Source of the DNA: Clavelina lepadiformis | Taxonomy: Eukaryota > Chordata > Ascidiacea > Aplousobranchia > Clavelinidae | Direction of reading: 5' to 3' | Length of the DNA: 64,000 bases | Assembly: GCF_947623445.1 (NCBI RefSeq) | Contig: NC_135240.1 | Location: 7,874,001 to 7,938,000 of the forward strand | In this document: positions 1 through 12,222 of the stretch, piece by piece | How positions within the stretch are numbered: position 1 is the first letter of the stretch | Layout: each line of letters begins with the position of its first letter | Made by a program: the position numbers and the translations under genes | The notes under the pieces: model-generated | What the model was told of the DNA's origin: nothing | Databases searched by the model: none | The model's input: only the letters and a program-made list of their open reading frames with translations

Positions 1-2999
1 AAAACTGTATTTACTGATATAGCCTACCGAGGACAGTTTAAAGCTATTAAGCAGTAATTTACAAGTAAAACACGTTTGTTACTTCGTTTCCATATGACGT
101 AATGCATTTTGTTGAAAAAATTACTTGAAATAGTTACGCCATAAACAGTTTAATCAATATACGTAAACAACTTTTAGGAGAAACGTATCTATGTTCGTGA
201 AACAAGTGTTTGTTTTATGTTTCGTAAAATTATTTGGTTCTAGGATTGTAGCCTATAATTTAACCCGTGAGTCGATTCGACCGACAATAATTACAAAGAC
301 ATTTCTTAAGGTAGTAATGTAGAGCTTAATGACCAGTTAAGAAAGGTTAACATCTATCTACTCATTTTTGTTTTTTTGAAATTTGTCAAGAAATTTTCGA
401 AGTGGTAACAGTAACAGTTTTACAACCGTATTCTTTGCTGCCACCATACGTGCTTAAAATCTTGTGATTTTTCGCTTTTATGGCAGAGTTTACAAATCTC
501 GCAAGTTATGCTGTAAACACAAATTTAAAAAAAAAACTGGTGTCAATTTGTTTAAGACCAAATATGGTACGACGTGTAGCTTGAGTTGTCAGTTTTATAC
601 GTCTCACCATCACCTTGAGATGATAAACTTGGACCAAGTAGGGTTACGTAGTGCACTTAAGTTTTTTTTTGATTTTTGTTTTATCTGTTTTTTTTACTAA
701 CCTTTTGTCAATTGTTCGAAAATTAAAGTAGCTTATAACACACACACACTGATGAAAAATTTTCATGTTATTTACTACAAAGTAGGTACCGAAAAAATAA
801 CTAAGATAGTTTCAATATTTTCTTGATCAAGACCACGTTTTGGTTAAATTTAAGAAGTTCATTATACTTGTTGTATTTGTGATAATATTGTGTACGACAT
901 AGAATTCTCGTCTAGCGAATCAGCGAAGCATAACACTGCGTGACGTAGTCGATTGCTTCGTACTTACTGTGTGTGCATTTTGATTTATTCAGTCTTTTTG
1001 GCTATTACGTTCAACGCCGCAACATGTCTTTATGCTGTTGCTGTAACAATGTTTTATCTTGATGTACTCGTTCAGTGAAGCTTCAATATAACCAGAATAT
1101 ATAGTTGTCATGGTGTACAATTAATTCTAAGATTAAGAAAAGCGAAACAACGACCTGAGACTCATTCACTTCGAGGACGATAAACTATTCAACAGACAAA
1201 CTTTGTAATTGAAGTGGTCGCCCTTACAGGCTAAGGAACGATAAACAATCATTTCATTACATATTTAAGAGTTTTATAATTTTTGTCATCCTTGAGCACA
1301 TATTAAAATGTACTAATGCTTCGATGACTTTTAGATTCCACTTTGTATTCTTCTTAGTTTTAATTTTATTTTATAAGTTTCAGAAAAAATGCACATGGAA
1401 TTTGTATAGGTTAAAAATTATGTAGAGATAGACGCTTAGGCTCCGTAGCAATTGTTATAGCATGTGGAAAACTTCATAAACGGATTTACTGCAAGCTTGA
1501 TTTAAAAAATTATGTTATCTCTGAAACACTGTAAATACGCACCTACAGCTTTCTGCAACTGCAAAGTGTTCCAACGTTTTAGAAAGGGCAACTGGACAAC
1601 CGCACGAATACTACAGCATCAGAACTAAATTGTACAAACGTTTGTCTGCGTATGCAAACTACCGCAGGCCGGGGTTGCTTCATTTTGTCAGAGAGTAGTT
1701 GCATAAAAAAAATATTTTCGTACCGTAATAATAAGAATTCACCTGAAGAATTTGATTATTCTGACGACCTGGTCTTTGCACGACTTGAACTAAACGATCG
1801 CGTCCGATTTGGGAATTGGACGAATTTATATTCGGTTTTCCACAATTTGGCACTATACTTGCGAGAGCTACTAAGCAGGACAAGGTGTTTCTGGGTTTTA
1901 CCCAGTGTTCAACTCACAAGTACTATTGTTTAAAAGAGCCTCCAAGTATCGAACCAGGAGATATAACACGTAGTCGTGTATAGCTTCGTGTTATGAAGTT
2001 TTTACTTGCAAATCAAGCATCAAATGCTTTCTGCTATTCACTTACACAATAACGTCGTACTTAACTTTTGTGGTCGGATGGTCGGCTCACAGCCACATAT
2101 AGGCTCTATTAGGTCGTTTTGGGACAATTTTCGTGACCACTTTGTTCACATACTGACGCTATTCCAAAGGTTAAGGCTGTCATACGGTTTTCTAGGCAAA
2201 TTTAAAAACAAAACAATGCATTAAGACTGTTCCATTTTTATTCTGATGAAGTTTCACATGGTACAATGCATAAGCTTTTTTAGGAATCACGTGATATAAT
2301 ACTGTAGTAAGTTTTCGTAAAACAGATGCATTCCGGTCCTTAACACTGAAACAACACTCAAAGACAAACACTAAGCAAATAGTACGATAAACCCAGCTTT
2401 TTGGTGAATGGCTTCAAATAAAGCAAACACTCTTCTACAAATTTTTTCGATTTTAAAGTTTCAGTTTGGTTCATTTTGTTTGAACTTGCATATAGAAAAA
2501 AGCCCGAGTGTTGTAGTTCAAAAGTTGTTAAAAGGATGGAAGGCATCAAGACTTCAGGTTCACATTCAGATTAAAATGATTTTGATTTTAAAATTTTAAC
2601 TTACCGTTTATGTCTGAAGAAAACTAATAACCCCGCTAGAGTTGCTATAAGGGACATAACATAAGGACATATTTTTGGAAAAACAAAGTAGTAAAAAAGA
2701 AAATAGCTGAAAAACGTTTAAAAATAAAAAAGATGCCAAACATAAAAGCATATTGCAGTATATTTATCAATAAATGTATATTGGCACATTATATATACAA
2801 AGCGAAGGTTTGGGGCCTAAACCAATTTCATTAACACTTGATTTGGAAAAAAATAGTGAAATTATGATTCAATCTAATCATGTAACCTCATAAAATACTC
2901 CCCATAGAATTTTTTAAACTAGTGATATCAAACGTACAGAACAGCAATGATGTTATATTGTCGTCACAGAAAAACAAACTGGAAGTAGGTAGAAAAAAG
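1..2999. other. Gene-free stretch, nothing recognised
   Basis: AT-rich sequence with no reading frame that resembles a known protein and no convincing exon on either strand. Short open frames of 60-93 codons occur, at 1652-1933 (+) and 2006-2224 (+) for example, but they lack recognisable domains and overlap open frames on the other strand or nothing at all. The right-hand part probably lies beyond the 3' end of the peptidase gene. A minus-strand AATAAA (TTTATT on +) near 3003-3013 could be its polyadenylation signal. Confidence 0.5.
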
Positions 3000-3128
3000 T
3001 ATTGATTTATTTATTTGTACAAATTTTCCCCAGAATTTCATTATTAATTAATAACATACCAACAGCCATTTAAAATGGTCACAGCAAGTTGTGTTTCACA
3101 ACAAAAAAATTAACATCAAAACGTGCAC

Positions 3129-3169
3129 AAAATATATGCAACCAGTTAACCAAAATATATGCAACCAGT
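3129..3169. repeat. Short tandem duplication in 3' flank of the peptidase gene
   Basis: An 18-bp block (aaaatatatgcaaccagt) occurs at 3129-3146 and again at 3152-3169, a period of 23 bp. It lies in the probable 3' UTR or downstream flank of the minus-strand peptidase gene. No function is suggested. Confidence 0.7.
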
Positions 3170-3461
3170 CTGCAGTGAGAGATAGCATACTTATTTATCA
3201 AAATGACTCCTTTCTTAATCCAAGCCACAAAATAAAAACCCTAACTACACAACTTCAGCAGTGATGTCCAAGTTAACCAAAAATTTTCACACTTTTTCTA
3301 AGATATCAAAATTATTGACAAACATTAATTTTTGTTTAGCTGCATCTTGTGCAGCGGGATTACAGTATTCCGATATACAGTACTGTGTATTTATGCGTTT
3401 TCTTAAAAACATTAACATTTTAAGGCACTTGCACGAAACATATAACAGTAAAATAAGTGCA

Positions 3462-5831
3462 CTAGTCAAGTTTTAACAAGTCAGCCACTGACAAAATATT
3501 CAAGCAAACAATTGAAAGCTGCTTCTTTACATCTTCCCATGAGCCCCCTCGCATGGCAGAGAATATTGCATCCGCAATTCCAGGAAAGCCCGCACCACTG
3601 TAACTGTCATGTGAAGAAGGAGCAAAAATAACATGTCTGTAGTAGTGTCGACCAGGGATACCATTGAAATCTAAAAATCCGCGGTTGAGCAGAAACAGCT
3701 TATCATTTACCCTTCTCACATGAATATCGTTTGATGAGCTGTTAAGTTTCATTGCTTCATTTGAGAGTCGATTTGCTGATATATTCAGAACTTCAATTGT
3801 CCTGTTTAGTTCTTGCAGTGTGATATCATGTTTCGTAAGAGTAGAACCGTGGGAGTTTTCAAGTTTACCGGACAACAACTTAAGTTCATTTGCAACATCA
3901 ATTGGGTGCACTGGAAGCACTACAGATCCACTCAATTGCAAAACACTATCTGCTGCAATATCTGCCATGGCACGTGAGCAATTGAAATCACGATCAAGGA
4001 AATTTTCAAAGTAGTCAAATGTATCGTGGATGGAGTGATAAACAGGGTATGAAGAATGTCTCTTTTCATATGTATATCGTAAATCTACAGCTGAAACTCC
4101 TGATTTCTGCAGAAACATTGTGAAATCACTGCCCGAACCAATATTTTGAATGAAAGGCTGTTTAGGATTATCAAGGTCACGTGTTGTAGCAAGCCAAGTA
4201 TCATACACAGATGTGCGCTTTTGTTGTACTTCAAGAAAACGTGGATTTGGCACAAGTTTTGTGACGTTATAAAGTAACTGATGCATTTCAGGAGTACTTT
4301 TTGCACGGAATGTTTTATTGCCTTCTACTGCAATATCTATATTTAAATAGGACACAGCTCTTAACAATAATTTCTTTTCCATTTGTTCATTCCACTCAGT
4401 TGATCCCATTAGACCAAATTCTTCAGCGGCCCAATTACAAAAAACAATTGTCCTCCTTGGTCGCCATTTTCCACTCTTCACAACACTGGATATTGCCCTT
4501 GCCACTTCCAAAACAACAGCTGTTCCACTGGATGGATCGGCACCACCAAATGTCCATGCGTCACGATGATTACCAAGAAGTACATACCTGTCCGGCTCTA
4601 ACCAGCCCTTGATATAGCCAATGACCGTTTTCACGGTTTTCCTCTTTCGAAAGTTACTGACATGCAGTTCGACCTGGCAGTTATGGTGGGCAGCATTAAA
4701 TGACCCTCCCGTTTTATAAGTAATATTAAAACCACCTTGCCATTGATCGGGGGCATTTGGTCCATCAAGAATGGATAAGTATTGAAATGCTTCACTGTAA
4801 CTTATTGGCTGGACAGGGATACGGGGAAATATAGCATCCTTTTCTGGTATCCTGTAAGTTATATTAAGTGATGGATAGTCTGGTGTTAAAGGATCGCCAT
4901 TCAGACCAAGAGACCCTCTCTGCACACCAGTTGGAGGTAACCACCATGTATCGGGATAAACATTTAACTTGCTTTCTGGAGTCCAACTATTTTTCTCGAC
5001 TCCTGCATAATCATGTGGATCGGAGTAAAGGATCAATCCCGAACAGTTAAACTTTGCAGCATTGTTGGCCTTGTCACCCCGAAACAAGTGGCCATATCTT
5101 GCAATGCAAATTCCACCACTAACATTAACCTCCTTCTTCTGCAGCATTTCAAAATCTTCTACGCTCCCGTAATTGACATAAAACAAATTTCCAACAACAT
5201 CACCGGCAGGTGAATAAGCATTGAAAGTTGGAATGACATCTTGATTTTTTTCATTTTCCGTTAATGGTTTTTCAATAGAATTTGACTTATTCATGATACT
5301 GCCATTTGGATATCTAATGCCAACATAGTTTAAATCCGATGAATTTGGAAATGAAAGCAGTATATTATAAGGGAATACTTCTACTTTATCCAAATAATTC
5401 TCCCAAGTTTGCTTTATGAAGTCGACCAACACGTCTTCGTCTTGATTAGATCCAGCCAAATGAGGTTTCTTGGTAAGTTTTTGCAAATTGTTTCTGATAT
5501 TCTCCGCTTTTATCTCTTTGAAAACAGCTTCCCTAACATCACCATTGTAGCTCCATTTTGTCAAATCATCATTAGTTGGGGTTTCAGGAGTATTTTGGAC
5601 AATTACTGTCCCAATTATTATTCCTACTACCACACTAAGTGACATTAGCAAGAGTGAATAACAAACACAACTTCGTTTCTGCAAAGTGATCACAGATCTG
5701 CTGTGTTTGGATTGTCTATCATACCTAAACTCCACATCATTGTTGTTATAGAACGTGTTCCTCTCATATATGGCATCAAACTCCTCACTGTCATCTTGCA
5801 ATGGAATTAGTGATGTATCCTTGGCCGGCAT
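3462..5831 (-). CDS. Glutamate carboxypeptidase II-like M28 metallopeptidase (FOLH1/NAALAD2 family), intronless
   Basis: A single uninterrupted frame of 789 codons; human GCPII has 750. The protein is a predicted type II membrane glycoprotein: a short cytoplasmic head, one membrane segment at about residues 54-79, then a protease-associated domain, the M28 zinc-peptidase domain and the C-terminal dimerisation domain. By alignment with GCPII the dizinc ligands are H422 (NHRDAW), D432 (GGADPSSG), E471 (AAEEFG), D499 (NIDIAV) and H602 (YHSIHDTF), with E470 as the catalytic base, so all key residues are present. The C-terminal block RHVIFAPSSHDSY is typical of the family. The family removes C-terminal glutamate from N-acetylaspartylglutamate or folylpolyglutamate; which substrate applies here cannot be read from sequence. 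Vertebrate homologues have many introns, so the lack of any intron suggests a retrocopy or complete intron loss. A broken paralogue lies 3.3 kb upstream on the same strand. Orthology to FOLH1, NAALAD2 or NAALADL1 is unresolved. Confidence 0.93.
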   Translation of the reverse strand: MPAKDTSLIPLQDDSEEFDAIYERNTFYNNNDVEFRYDRQSKHSRSVITLQKRSCVCYSLLLMSLSVVVGIIIGTVIVQNTPETPTNDDLTKWSYNGDVREAVFKEIKAENIRNNLQKLTKKPHLAGSNQDEDVLVDFIKQTWENYLDKVEVFPYNILLSFPNSSDLNYVGIRYPNGSIMNKSNSIEKPLTENEKNQDVIPTFNAYSPAGDVVGNLFYVNYGSVEDFEMLQKKEVNVSGGICIARYGHLFRGDKANNAAKFNCSGLILYSDPHDYAGVEKNSWTPESKLNVYPDTWWLPPTGVQRGSLGLNGDPLTPDYPSLNITYRIPEKDAIFPRIPVQPISYSEAFQYLSILDGPNAPDQWQGGFNITYKTGGSFNAAHHNCQVELHVSNFRKRKTVKTVIGYIKGWLEPDRYVLLGNHRDAWTFGGADPSSGTAVVLEVARAISSVVKSGKWRPRRTIVFCNWAAEEFGLMGSTEWNEQMEKKLLLRAVSYLNIDIAVEGNKTFRAKSTPEMHQLLYNVTKLVPNPRFLEVQQKRTSVYDTWLATTRDLDNPKQPFIQNIGSGSDFTMFLQKSGVSAVDLRYTYEKRHSSYPVYHSIHDTFDYFENFLDRDFNCSRAMADIAADSVLQLSGSVVLPVHPIDVANELKLLSGKLENSHGSTLTKHDITLQELNRTIEVLNISANRLSNEAMKLNSSSNDIHVRRVNDKLFLLNRGFLDFNGIPGRHYYRHVIFAPSSHDSYSGAGFPGIADAIFSAMRGGSWEDVKKQLSIVCLNILSVADLLKLD

Positions 5832-6683
5832 TGTTTGTTAGTGTTCCATGGATAGCAAAAAACAGATTTCTAGTGAACTTATGTCCTAATAAATGTAAGG
5901 AAATTAGACAAGGCATAGTGAGCTTCATTTATAGTATAATCAAGCTAAATATATCGTCAACCATTAATATAATTAAACGTTTAGATATGGCCCAAATATA
6001 TGGGTCCCAGTGTGTAATATATGAAATATTAAAACCATTTAAATATATAATCTTCAAATCATTAGTTGAAGATCCTAGAAATACCTCTGTCAGTAGTAAA
6101 GCTCACATCATAAGCAAATACTAGTGTCAGTAAAGCCTATCACTGTGAAGCCTAGCAATGTAAAATTTATATAACGTGTAATTGCACAAAGGTGGTATAA
6201 AAAAATCTTGAAAAGAAATTTATCTTTTGAATTTAGTCAAGAAAAACCAATGTTCAAGTATACAATAACCAATCATAAAGTTGATTTCGACACACACAGA
6301 AATGACTCGGTGGCTCACAACAATGTTTCAGCACAACTAATCTGCAGTCTGGCATACACAGTATCAAATCCGATTACCACAACATATGTATATTTTCAGC
6401 ATAGTAACACAATGCTGTCAAAACATAATGCTGTTGCTAATGCTATATATACATTTAATATTATTGTCTGCAGTACCACATAGGGCACAACACTGCAAGT
6501 AGTCGGCTGCATATTATCATTTTGCAAATAAACAAATAAGTAAAATTTGTCTTGCATATGTATCATGCACAGGCCACATCTGCCACCCCTCATAAGCATA
6601 TATTCTATAGGTCGCATTGACAATTAAACAGTCAGCTAGCATGGCAAAATTTTTGCAACTACTGGCAAAATATATTCGCTAGT
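5832..6683. other. Upstream flank of the peptidase gene, no gene seen
   Basis: AT-rich sequence between the peptidase start codon and the left end of the piggyBac element. It presumably holds the peptidase promoter. No strong core motif or splice acceptor could be assigned just upstream of the ATG. Confidence 0.4.
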
Positions 6684-8459
6684 TTAACACTAGAACTCCG
6701 GCAATGTCGATTTCAAAATTTTTATAAGTTCAATCTGCTATTTTTAACAGTTATAATACTATTTGCTCACGATTTTCAAATTTTAGGCTGTCAAACAAAT
6801 TTCTGTTCAGTTTACTTTCAGCTCAACAATTAGAATATAAAATTTACATAGCAAATTTCAATTTGAGTGATACCTAGAACTCCGAACGTGTCGATTTCAA
6901 CATTAGTCTTTCAGATGCTCGACAGCCATCCAGTCAGTCGTATGGGATAGTCCCTCCAAAGAAAAAGAGCAGGTGTTAGCTCATAGCATATTCCACGAAA
7001 CCATGCAGAGAGACAGTTACTTTGAAATCAACATGTTTATTAGGTTTGATAATAAGGATAGACGAAGGCAGAGGCTCACAGAAAACACTTTTATACACGA
7101 TTCTGAAATTTTTGAAACGTTTGTGGCCAATTGCTTATTCAACTATATCCCAGGATTGAGCCTAACAACTGATGAGCAATTATTTCCTATGAAAAACATT
7201 TGCCCATTTATTGTCTATATGCCTAATAAACCAGATAAATTCGGAATGAAGTTTTGGATATTGACAGAAGTTGGTTCGAAGTATGTCTACAACATTTTTC
7301 CATATCTCGGAGCCCTGGAGAAAGAACAAAGAAATGGCAAACCGCCAGCTGAAGATGTTGTCATGAGGCTTACAAATAGCATCTATGATAAGGGAGACTA
7401 CAACGTAACGACAGACAACTTCTTTATAAACGTACGTCCGCCTAGTCTATTGCTACAAAAAAAGATTACAATGGTTGGTTTTGTCCGTAGCAACAGCAAA
7501 GAACTCACAAAACAGATGATAAAAATCGACCGTGAAGTAAACAGCAGCAAGTTCTACTTCAGTGAAAAAAATGACATGATGTTTGTCAATTTATCATTGC
7601 AAGAAAAAACGGAGTATAAGTTTGATTTCAACAATGCACAACTCTCCCAGCACTGATCCAACCAACAAGAAAAAGCCTCTTGTTTTTCACTTCTATAACA
7701 AAGTTGATGTAGTAGATCAGATGATAAGGCAGTACTCAACTCACACTGCTAGCTGTAGGTAGCCACTTGCCATTTGGACATAGCAGTCTTAAACTCTTGG
7801 ATTCCCTTCACAAAGTCTTCCGGTCAAACCATAAGTAGACGTAATTTTATTTTAGACTTGATTGAATGCCTGAGAAAGAATTTCGTCGCAGTGAATATTC
7901 CCGCCGACCCAGCATTTCCATCCAGTGAACTTCCTCCTCCTAAACATCGTAAATGCGCAGCAGAAACCTACACCACTAAAACTGTTTGCAGAATTTGCCA
8001 AAAACACACTTGTGGAAATGGCAGCTACAAAGTCACCGTGTGTAAAACCTGTACTTGATCACGCAGAGTTGCATCTGTTTTTCCACCACTCATCTTGATA
8101 TAAATAACACTTCTAAATTTTTGCTTTTTTGTGATGTGAATTTAATATGTCATCAGTGAGTTGAGTTTGATCTGTCATGGTAACACTTTGTTGTACTGTA
8201 TATTTCTATTCAATAAAAACGGTTAAATTTGGTATTGGATAACTAGGCCTAAATCACAGGCAACACTTGCATTTTAACACTAATTCAGGCAAGCATTGCA
8301 TGCCGTGTTTCACATGCTATAAGCTTTATTTGAAAAAGATCAATAGACTTGTGTAAAAAAAGTGTTCTATAGAAGTGAGCAACCGGAAAATCAAACTAGC
8401 CCGAAATCGACATTGTCGGAGTTTTAGGTATACTTTTTTCCCCGGAGTTCTAGTGTAAA
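6684..8459 (+). mobile_element. piggyBac-family DNA transposon, decayed, about 1.78 kb
   Basis: The ends are inverted repeats: cactagaactccgg at 6688-6701 matches its reverse complement at 8442-8455. The left end is preceded by TTAA (6684-6687), the piggyBac target site; the right copy is TAAA (8456-8459), one base changed. A second pair of inward repeats carries the core aatgtcgatttc (6699-6715 and, inverted, 8403-8419). A variant of the left terminal block recurs directly at about 6873-6899. The interior encodes a broken piggyBac transposase. At 1.78 kb it is shorter than usual autonomous elements (2.3 kb or more), so part of the 5' coding region is probably deleted. It sits between the intact peptidase gene and its pseudogene copy. 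Confidence 0.85.
6928..8058 (+). pseudogene. piggyBac transposase remnant
   Basis: The longest open part (6973-7656, 227 codons) contains the piggyBac DDE core: LTTDEQLFP (first Asp), then YMPNKPDKFGMKFWIL, and later VTTDNFF (second Asp), each aligned with well-known family motifs. Recognisable sequence continues past the stop at about 7656, with a KVDVVDQM segment near 7700. A separate open segment (7774-8058) ends in the Cys-rich C-terminal finger, with CRICQKHTC and CKTC. The N-terminal third of a normal 550-600 residue transposase is not visible and several stops or shifts interrupt the frame. It is therefore a non-functional plain DNA transposon gene. Confidence 0.85.
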
Positions 8460-9153
8460 TTGATTGAATAAAATTGCATATATATATATATGTAGATATG
8501 ATCAATATTAATATCATGTATCGTACTGTATGAGGTAGATTTAATTCCTTAAAAACGTCGTAGCATTGTAGCACTAAAGTGTAACTGTATAAATCACATT
8601 AAGCAGCAGTAACATTGAGTCATTCAGTGACTAACACAAAAAGCGTATGAATTTTAGCACTTTAAATAACAAATCATGTTTAAACTTCAATGGTCAGCTC
8701 TTGTCTATACAGTGCAACATAGGAGCAATGCAAAGTATGATAAAGTAATAAAATTACATATTACGACAAGATGGAAAAAGACTGCAAGTAAACGCCCTTT
8801 TGCTGCTGAGAAAACTACCGTTTTAAAAAGTTATATTCGAGAGCAAAAGTTATATTAAGTTTGGGTCTCTTTTTCAAAGCAATAAGAACACTCACAAAAT
8901 TTACTATTTCACATCTAGGTGATACTGTATATATATTCTAATACCCGGAAGTGTTTCTGATAGAAAACGTTTTCACTGAAATTGAAAACACTAGTAGTGT
9001 GAGACACAAGTAAATTTTAATTTTAACACAGTGGAAACATGACCAAATACAGGTTATCAAAATAAAATTCAGAAATAATATACCCCGTATAAGAAATGCA
9101 GAAATAAAATTCTCTGTACATCTTAGAGAAACGTGACAGGAAAACTATTCCTA
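8460..9153. other. Gene-free stretch between piggyBac element and peptidase pseudogene
   Basis: AT-rich, with a short TA microsatellite at about 8478-8491. The only open frame (8676-8858, +) has no recognisable domain. No similarity by eye to the 3' flank of the intact peptidase gene, so the duplication that made the pseudogene apparently did not include this flank, or the flank has decayed. Confidence 0.4.
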
Positions 9154-10786
9154 TCAATTAAGTTTTAGTAAGTCTGCAGCAGAAAGTATATGCAAGCACA
9201 CGATGGAAAACTGCTGTTTTACATTTTCCCATGAACTCCCCCTCAAAGCATCAAATATCGCATCTTCAACCCCAGCAAACACTGTTGTACATTGTAGCTG
9301 TTATGAGCAGATGGAGCAAAGATTACATGCCTATAATAAGGACGACCAGGAAGGCCATTAAAGTCAAGGAAAGCACGATTTAACAGAAAGAGCTTATCAT
9401 TTATAATCCTCACATAAGAATCACGGGAAGAGTCATTCAAAGCTTCAGCGACTTTCAAAAGTTGAGCAGCCGAATCACTAAAAATCTCAATTGCTTCTTT
9501 CAAATCACTTAAGTTAATGTCATGTTGTTCAAGCAAGGTCCCATGACTTAGTTTGAAAGCTGTAAACATTGCTTTCAGTTTTTCTGCATGATCAGCTATT
9601 TGATGTGGCAGTTTAACAGCACTGCTTAGTTGCAAAATTACATCAGCTGCAACCTTTGCAACAGCCAGTGAACAATTAAACCCCCTGTCAAAGAAGTTTT
9701 CAAAATAGTTAAAAGTATCGTATATAGTATGGTAAACTGGATAGGAGAGAACTTTTCCTTGATGTCAAATGCCAAGTGAAGCAACACCAAGTTTTTGTAC
9801 AAAAAATGTGAAATCACTTCCTGCTTCCATATCATTTACAAAAGGGGCACTAGATTGCCCCCCTTTCGCCAGCCATGTATCATAAACACTATCATGACCA
9901 AGCTACATCTCATTCCAGTTTGGGTTGGGTACATCATTTGTGATATTGTAAAGCATTTGGTAAAAATCTGGAGTCGAAGCAGCAAAAAATGACACATTTC
10001 CCATCACAGCTGTATCAACATTCAAGTAAGATACAGCTCCAAATAGCAGACGTTTTTCCATTTGTTCATTCCACTCAGTTGATCCCATTAGACCAAATTC
10101 TTCAGCAGCCCAATTACAAAAAACAATTGTCCTCCTTGGTCACCATTTTCCACTCTTCACAACACTGGATATTGCCCTTGCCACTTCCAAAACAACAGCT
10201 GTTCCACTAGATGGATCGGCACCACCAAATGTCCATGCGTCACGATGGTTACCAACAAGCACATCCCTGTCTGGTTCCAACCAGCCCCTGATATAGCCAA
10301 TTAGGTTATGCACCGTTTTGGTTTCTATGTAGTTTGCAACATGAAGTTCAACCTTACAACTGTTATGAGGATGCTTAAAAGCACCTCCTATGTTATAAGT
10401 AAAATTGAATCCACCTTGCCACTCTTCTGGGGCAGGAGGTCCACTCAAAATCGATAAATACTAAAATGCATCACCATAGCTCACTGGTTGAACAGGTATC
10501 TTTGGGAGATTTTGATTTGGTTTCTATCACTTCTGGTGTGGGTTTTTGTGAAAACTTGTCCAATTATAAAGCCAAGACTAAAGCCCAGTAGTATTCCAAT
10601 AATAGCATAGCAGGCCCAGACTGGTTTTCTCAATGTTAAGGATGATTTTTTGCGATGTAAATCTCTATCATAAATAAGATCAATGTCATTTTCATCGTAG
10701 TAAACTTGCTTTCGAAATGCAACACTATTTTCTGAAAACTCATCCAGCATGGATGAAGAGCAACGAAACCTACTCCTTGAAGTCAT
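9154..10786 (-). pseudogene. Broken paralogue of the GCPII-like peptidase
   Basis: Reads as the same protein family as the gene at 3462-5831. The N-terminal head and membrane segment (10481-10786) are followed directly, about 30 residues after the membrane helix, by the equivalent of residue ~340 of the intact copy. Roughly 250 residues, mainly the protease-associated domain, are therefore missing. At the junction the peptidase frame continues in another phase with an in-frame stop (about 10462). The peptidase domain then resumes with NHRDAWTFGGADPSSG intact, and later has further stops (around 9905 and 9770) and a frameshift near 9285 before the C-terminal LLKLN. Zinc-site segments are partly preserved but the gene cannot encode a full enzyme. 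Like the intact copy it shows no introns. One stretch of about 190 bp is nearly identical to the intact gene while the flanks are much more diverged. Confidence 0.88.
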
Positions 10787-11346
10787 TTTATAGTTATATC
10801 TGCATACTGTATCTTTTTATTTCTTCAAAAATTTCAACTAAGCATACATAAGTCTTTATTTAATATCTAAAGAAAAGGAAACAGTTTGTGATAAAAACCC
10901 GCTTAAGCAATCTGCACTGATAATGACATAAAATAAAAATAGTTGGTATACTCATTCATAAAAAATATGAAGAAAAAAGCCTGTTTAATGTTCTTCTTGT
11001 ACTTATTGAACTAAAAGCTTCTTGCCAGCATCCTACAATAGCATGGCAAGTGAATGAAGTGATCGTAAGAAGTTCAGAGAGTTTGTAAGTAATGATACGT
11101 ACTAATATGATATATCAACAAATCCACTTTTTATTAAGTATATGCAGCATCTCATTGCATAAGAAATACTTTAAAAGTATAGGTGTCACAAAAATGCAAA
11201 GCAATAAATATAGAAAGGCTTAACTAATTCCCTTTCCATCATAGGAACAACCACTGCAAAGAGCACGCCTTTTTGAGAAAAAGGTGCTTTTACCAATGAG
11301 GCATGAATATGGGTCTAGTATAATCAGCAATCACGTCAATCAAGTG
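10787..11346. other. Upstream flank of peptidase pseudogene, no gene seen
   Basis: AT-rich sequence without recognisable coding potential. It separates the pseudogene from the first hAT MITE. Confidence 0.4.
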
Positions 11347-11354
11347 ATCTACAC

Positions 11355-11808
11355 CAGGGCTTCCCAAACTTTTTTGCTCGCGACCCCTTTCAAACTTCTA
11401 AAGTTTTCCGCGACCCTTCACGTTTAAATTGATTAAATTAGCAGTGCGAAACATACATTAGTCATTAGTGACATTTATTGAGATGCAAAGAGTAAAGACT
11501 GATTTCAAGCAACCAGTACTCAAAGTCTATTTACTACTTTACACATATATAGGCTACTGGAAACAAAAAATCACACACATTTATTCAGTGTGATTGGTGC
11601 GACTGCTTTCTGCTACAAAGCAAGTCCAGCCGTGGCTCAATATCTGTTAATGCTGGTCTCAAGGCGGTTTCAATGTTGATTAGGCTGGAACGATATTTTG
11701 TTTCGATTGTATTTTGTACTTCGTGTAAAATTGGTATACGCTCTGCGACCCCTGAAGTTCGTTACGCGACCCCTTGCGGGGTCGCGACCCCCAGTTTGGG
11801 AAGCCCTG
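11355..11808. mobile_element. hAT-type MITE 1 (454 bp) with 8-bp target duplication
   Basis: The ends are inverted repeats: cagggcttcccaaact at 11355 and its inverse ending at 11808. An exact 8-bp target duplication, atctacac, lies at 11347-11354 and 11809-11816. An 8-bp duplication and CAG-type ends are diagnostic of the hAT superfamily. Both ends carry subterminal GCGACCC motifs, and the right end has a gggtcgcgaccc-like palindrome. No transposase fragment is inside, so it is non-autonomous. It lies about 415 bp beyond the HDAC3 stop codon. The preserved duplication argues for a fairly recent insertion. Confidence 0.9.
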
Positions 11809-12222
11809 ATCTACACAATACTTTTACAGAATACAAAAAATATAATGTAGCAAGCAACACAGATAACTAGGCAAACAAATATCTAAAACACAGTTACATA
11901 GTGTGATACAGTAGCGATACAAACATGGTAAAACACCTAATAATGTGAAAGCAATCAAACCTATTTTTTTATTAGTTCAGACACTACTAGAAAAAGTAAT
12001 GGTATGAAGTTCTGTCATGTGTTTAAGGCCAATGTGCATGTATGTGCCACATTTCGATTCCACTCCACCATACTATTTTATCCACAAACTCAGAAATACC
12101 TCTGGCTCCTAGGCATACCCAAGTTAAATAGCTCAACACAACTCCACTATGATTTTGTGTCAACCCTATCTGGCTGAAAACCAACATGGTTATACTCATA
12201 TGTCCATGAGTGCCTTTTCATT

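Noticed and set aside
1652-1933. 93-codon open frame in the left flank
   Set aside because: No recognisable domain, overlapping open frame on the opposite strand, and no splice or promoter context. Indistinguishable from chance.
3820-5642. Plus-strand open frames across the peptidase gene
   Set aside because: They are antisense shadows of a well-conserved minus-strand coding region.
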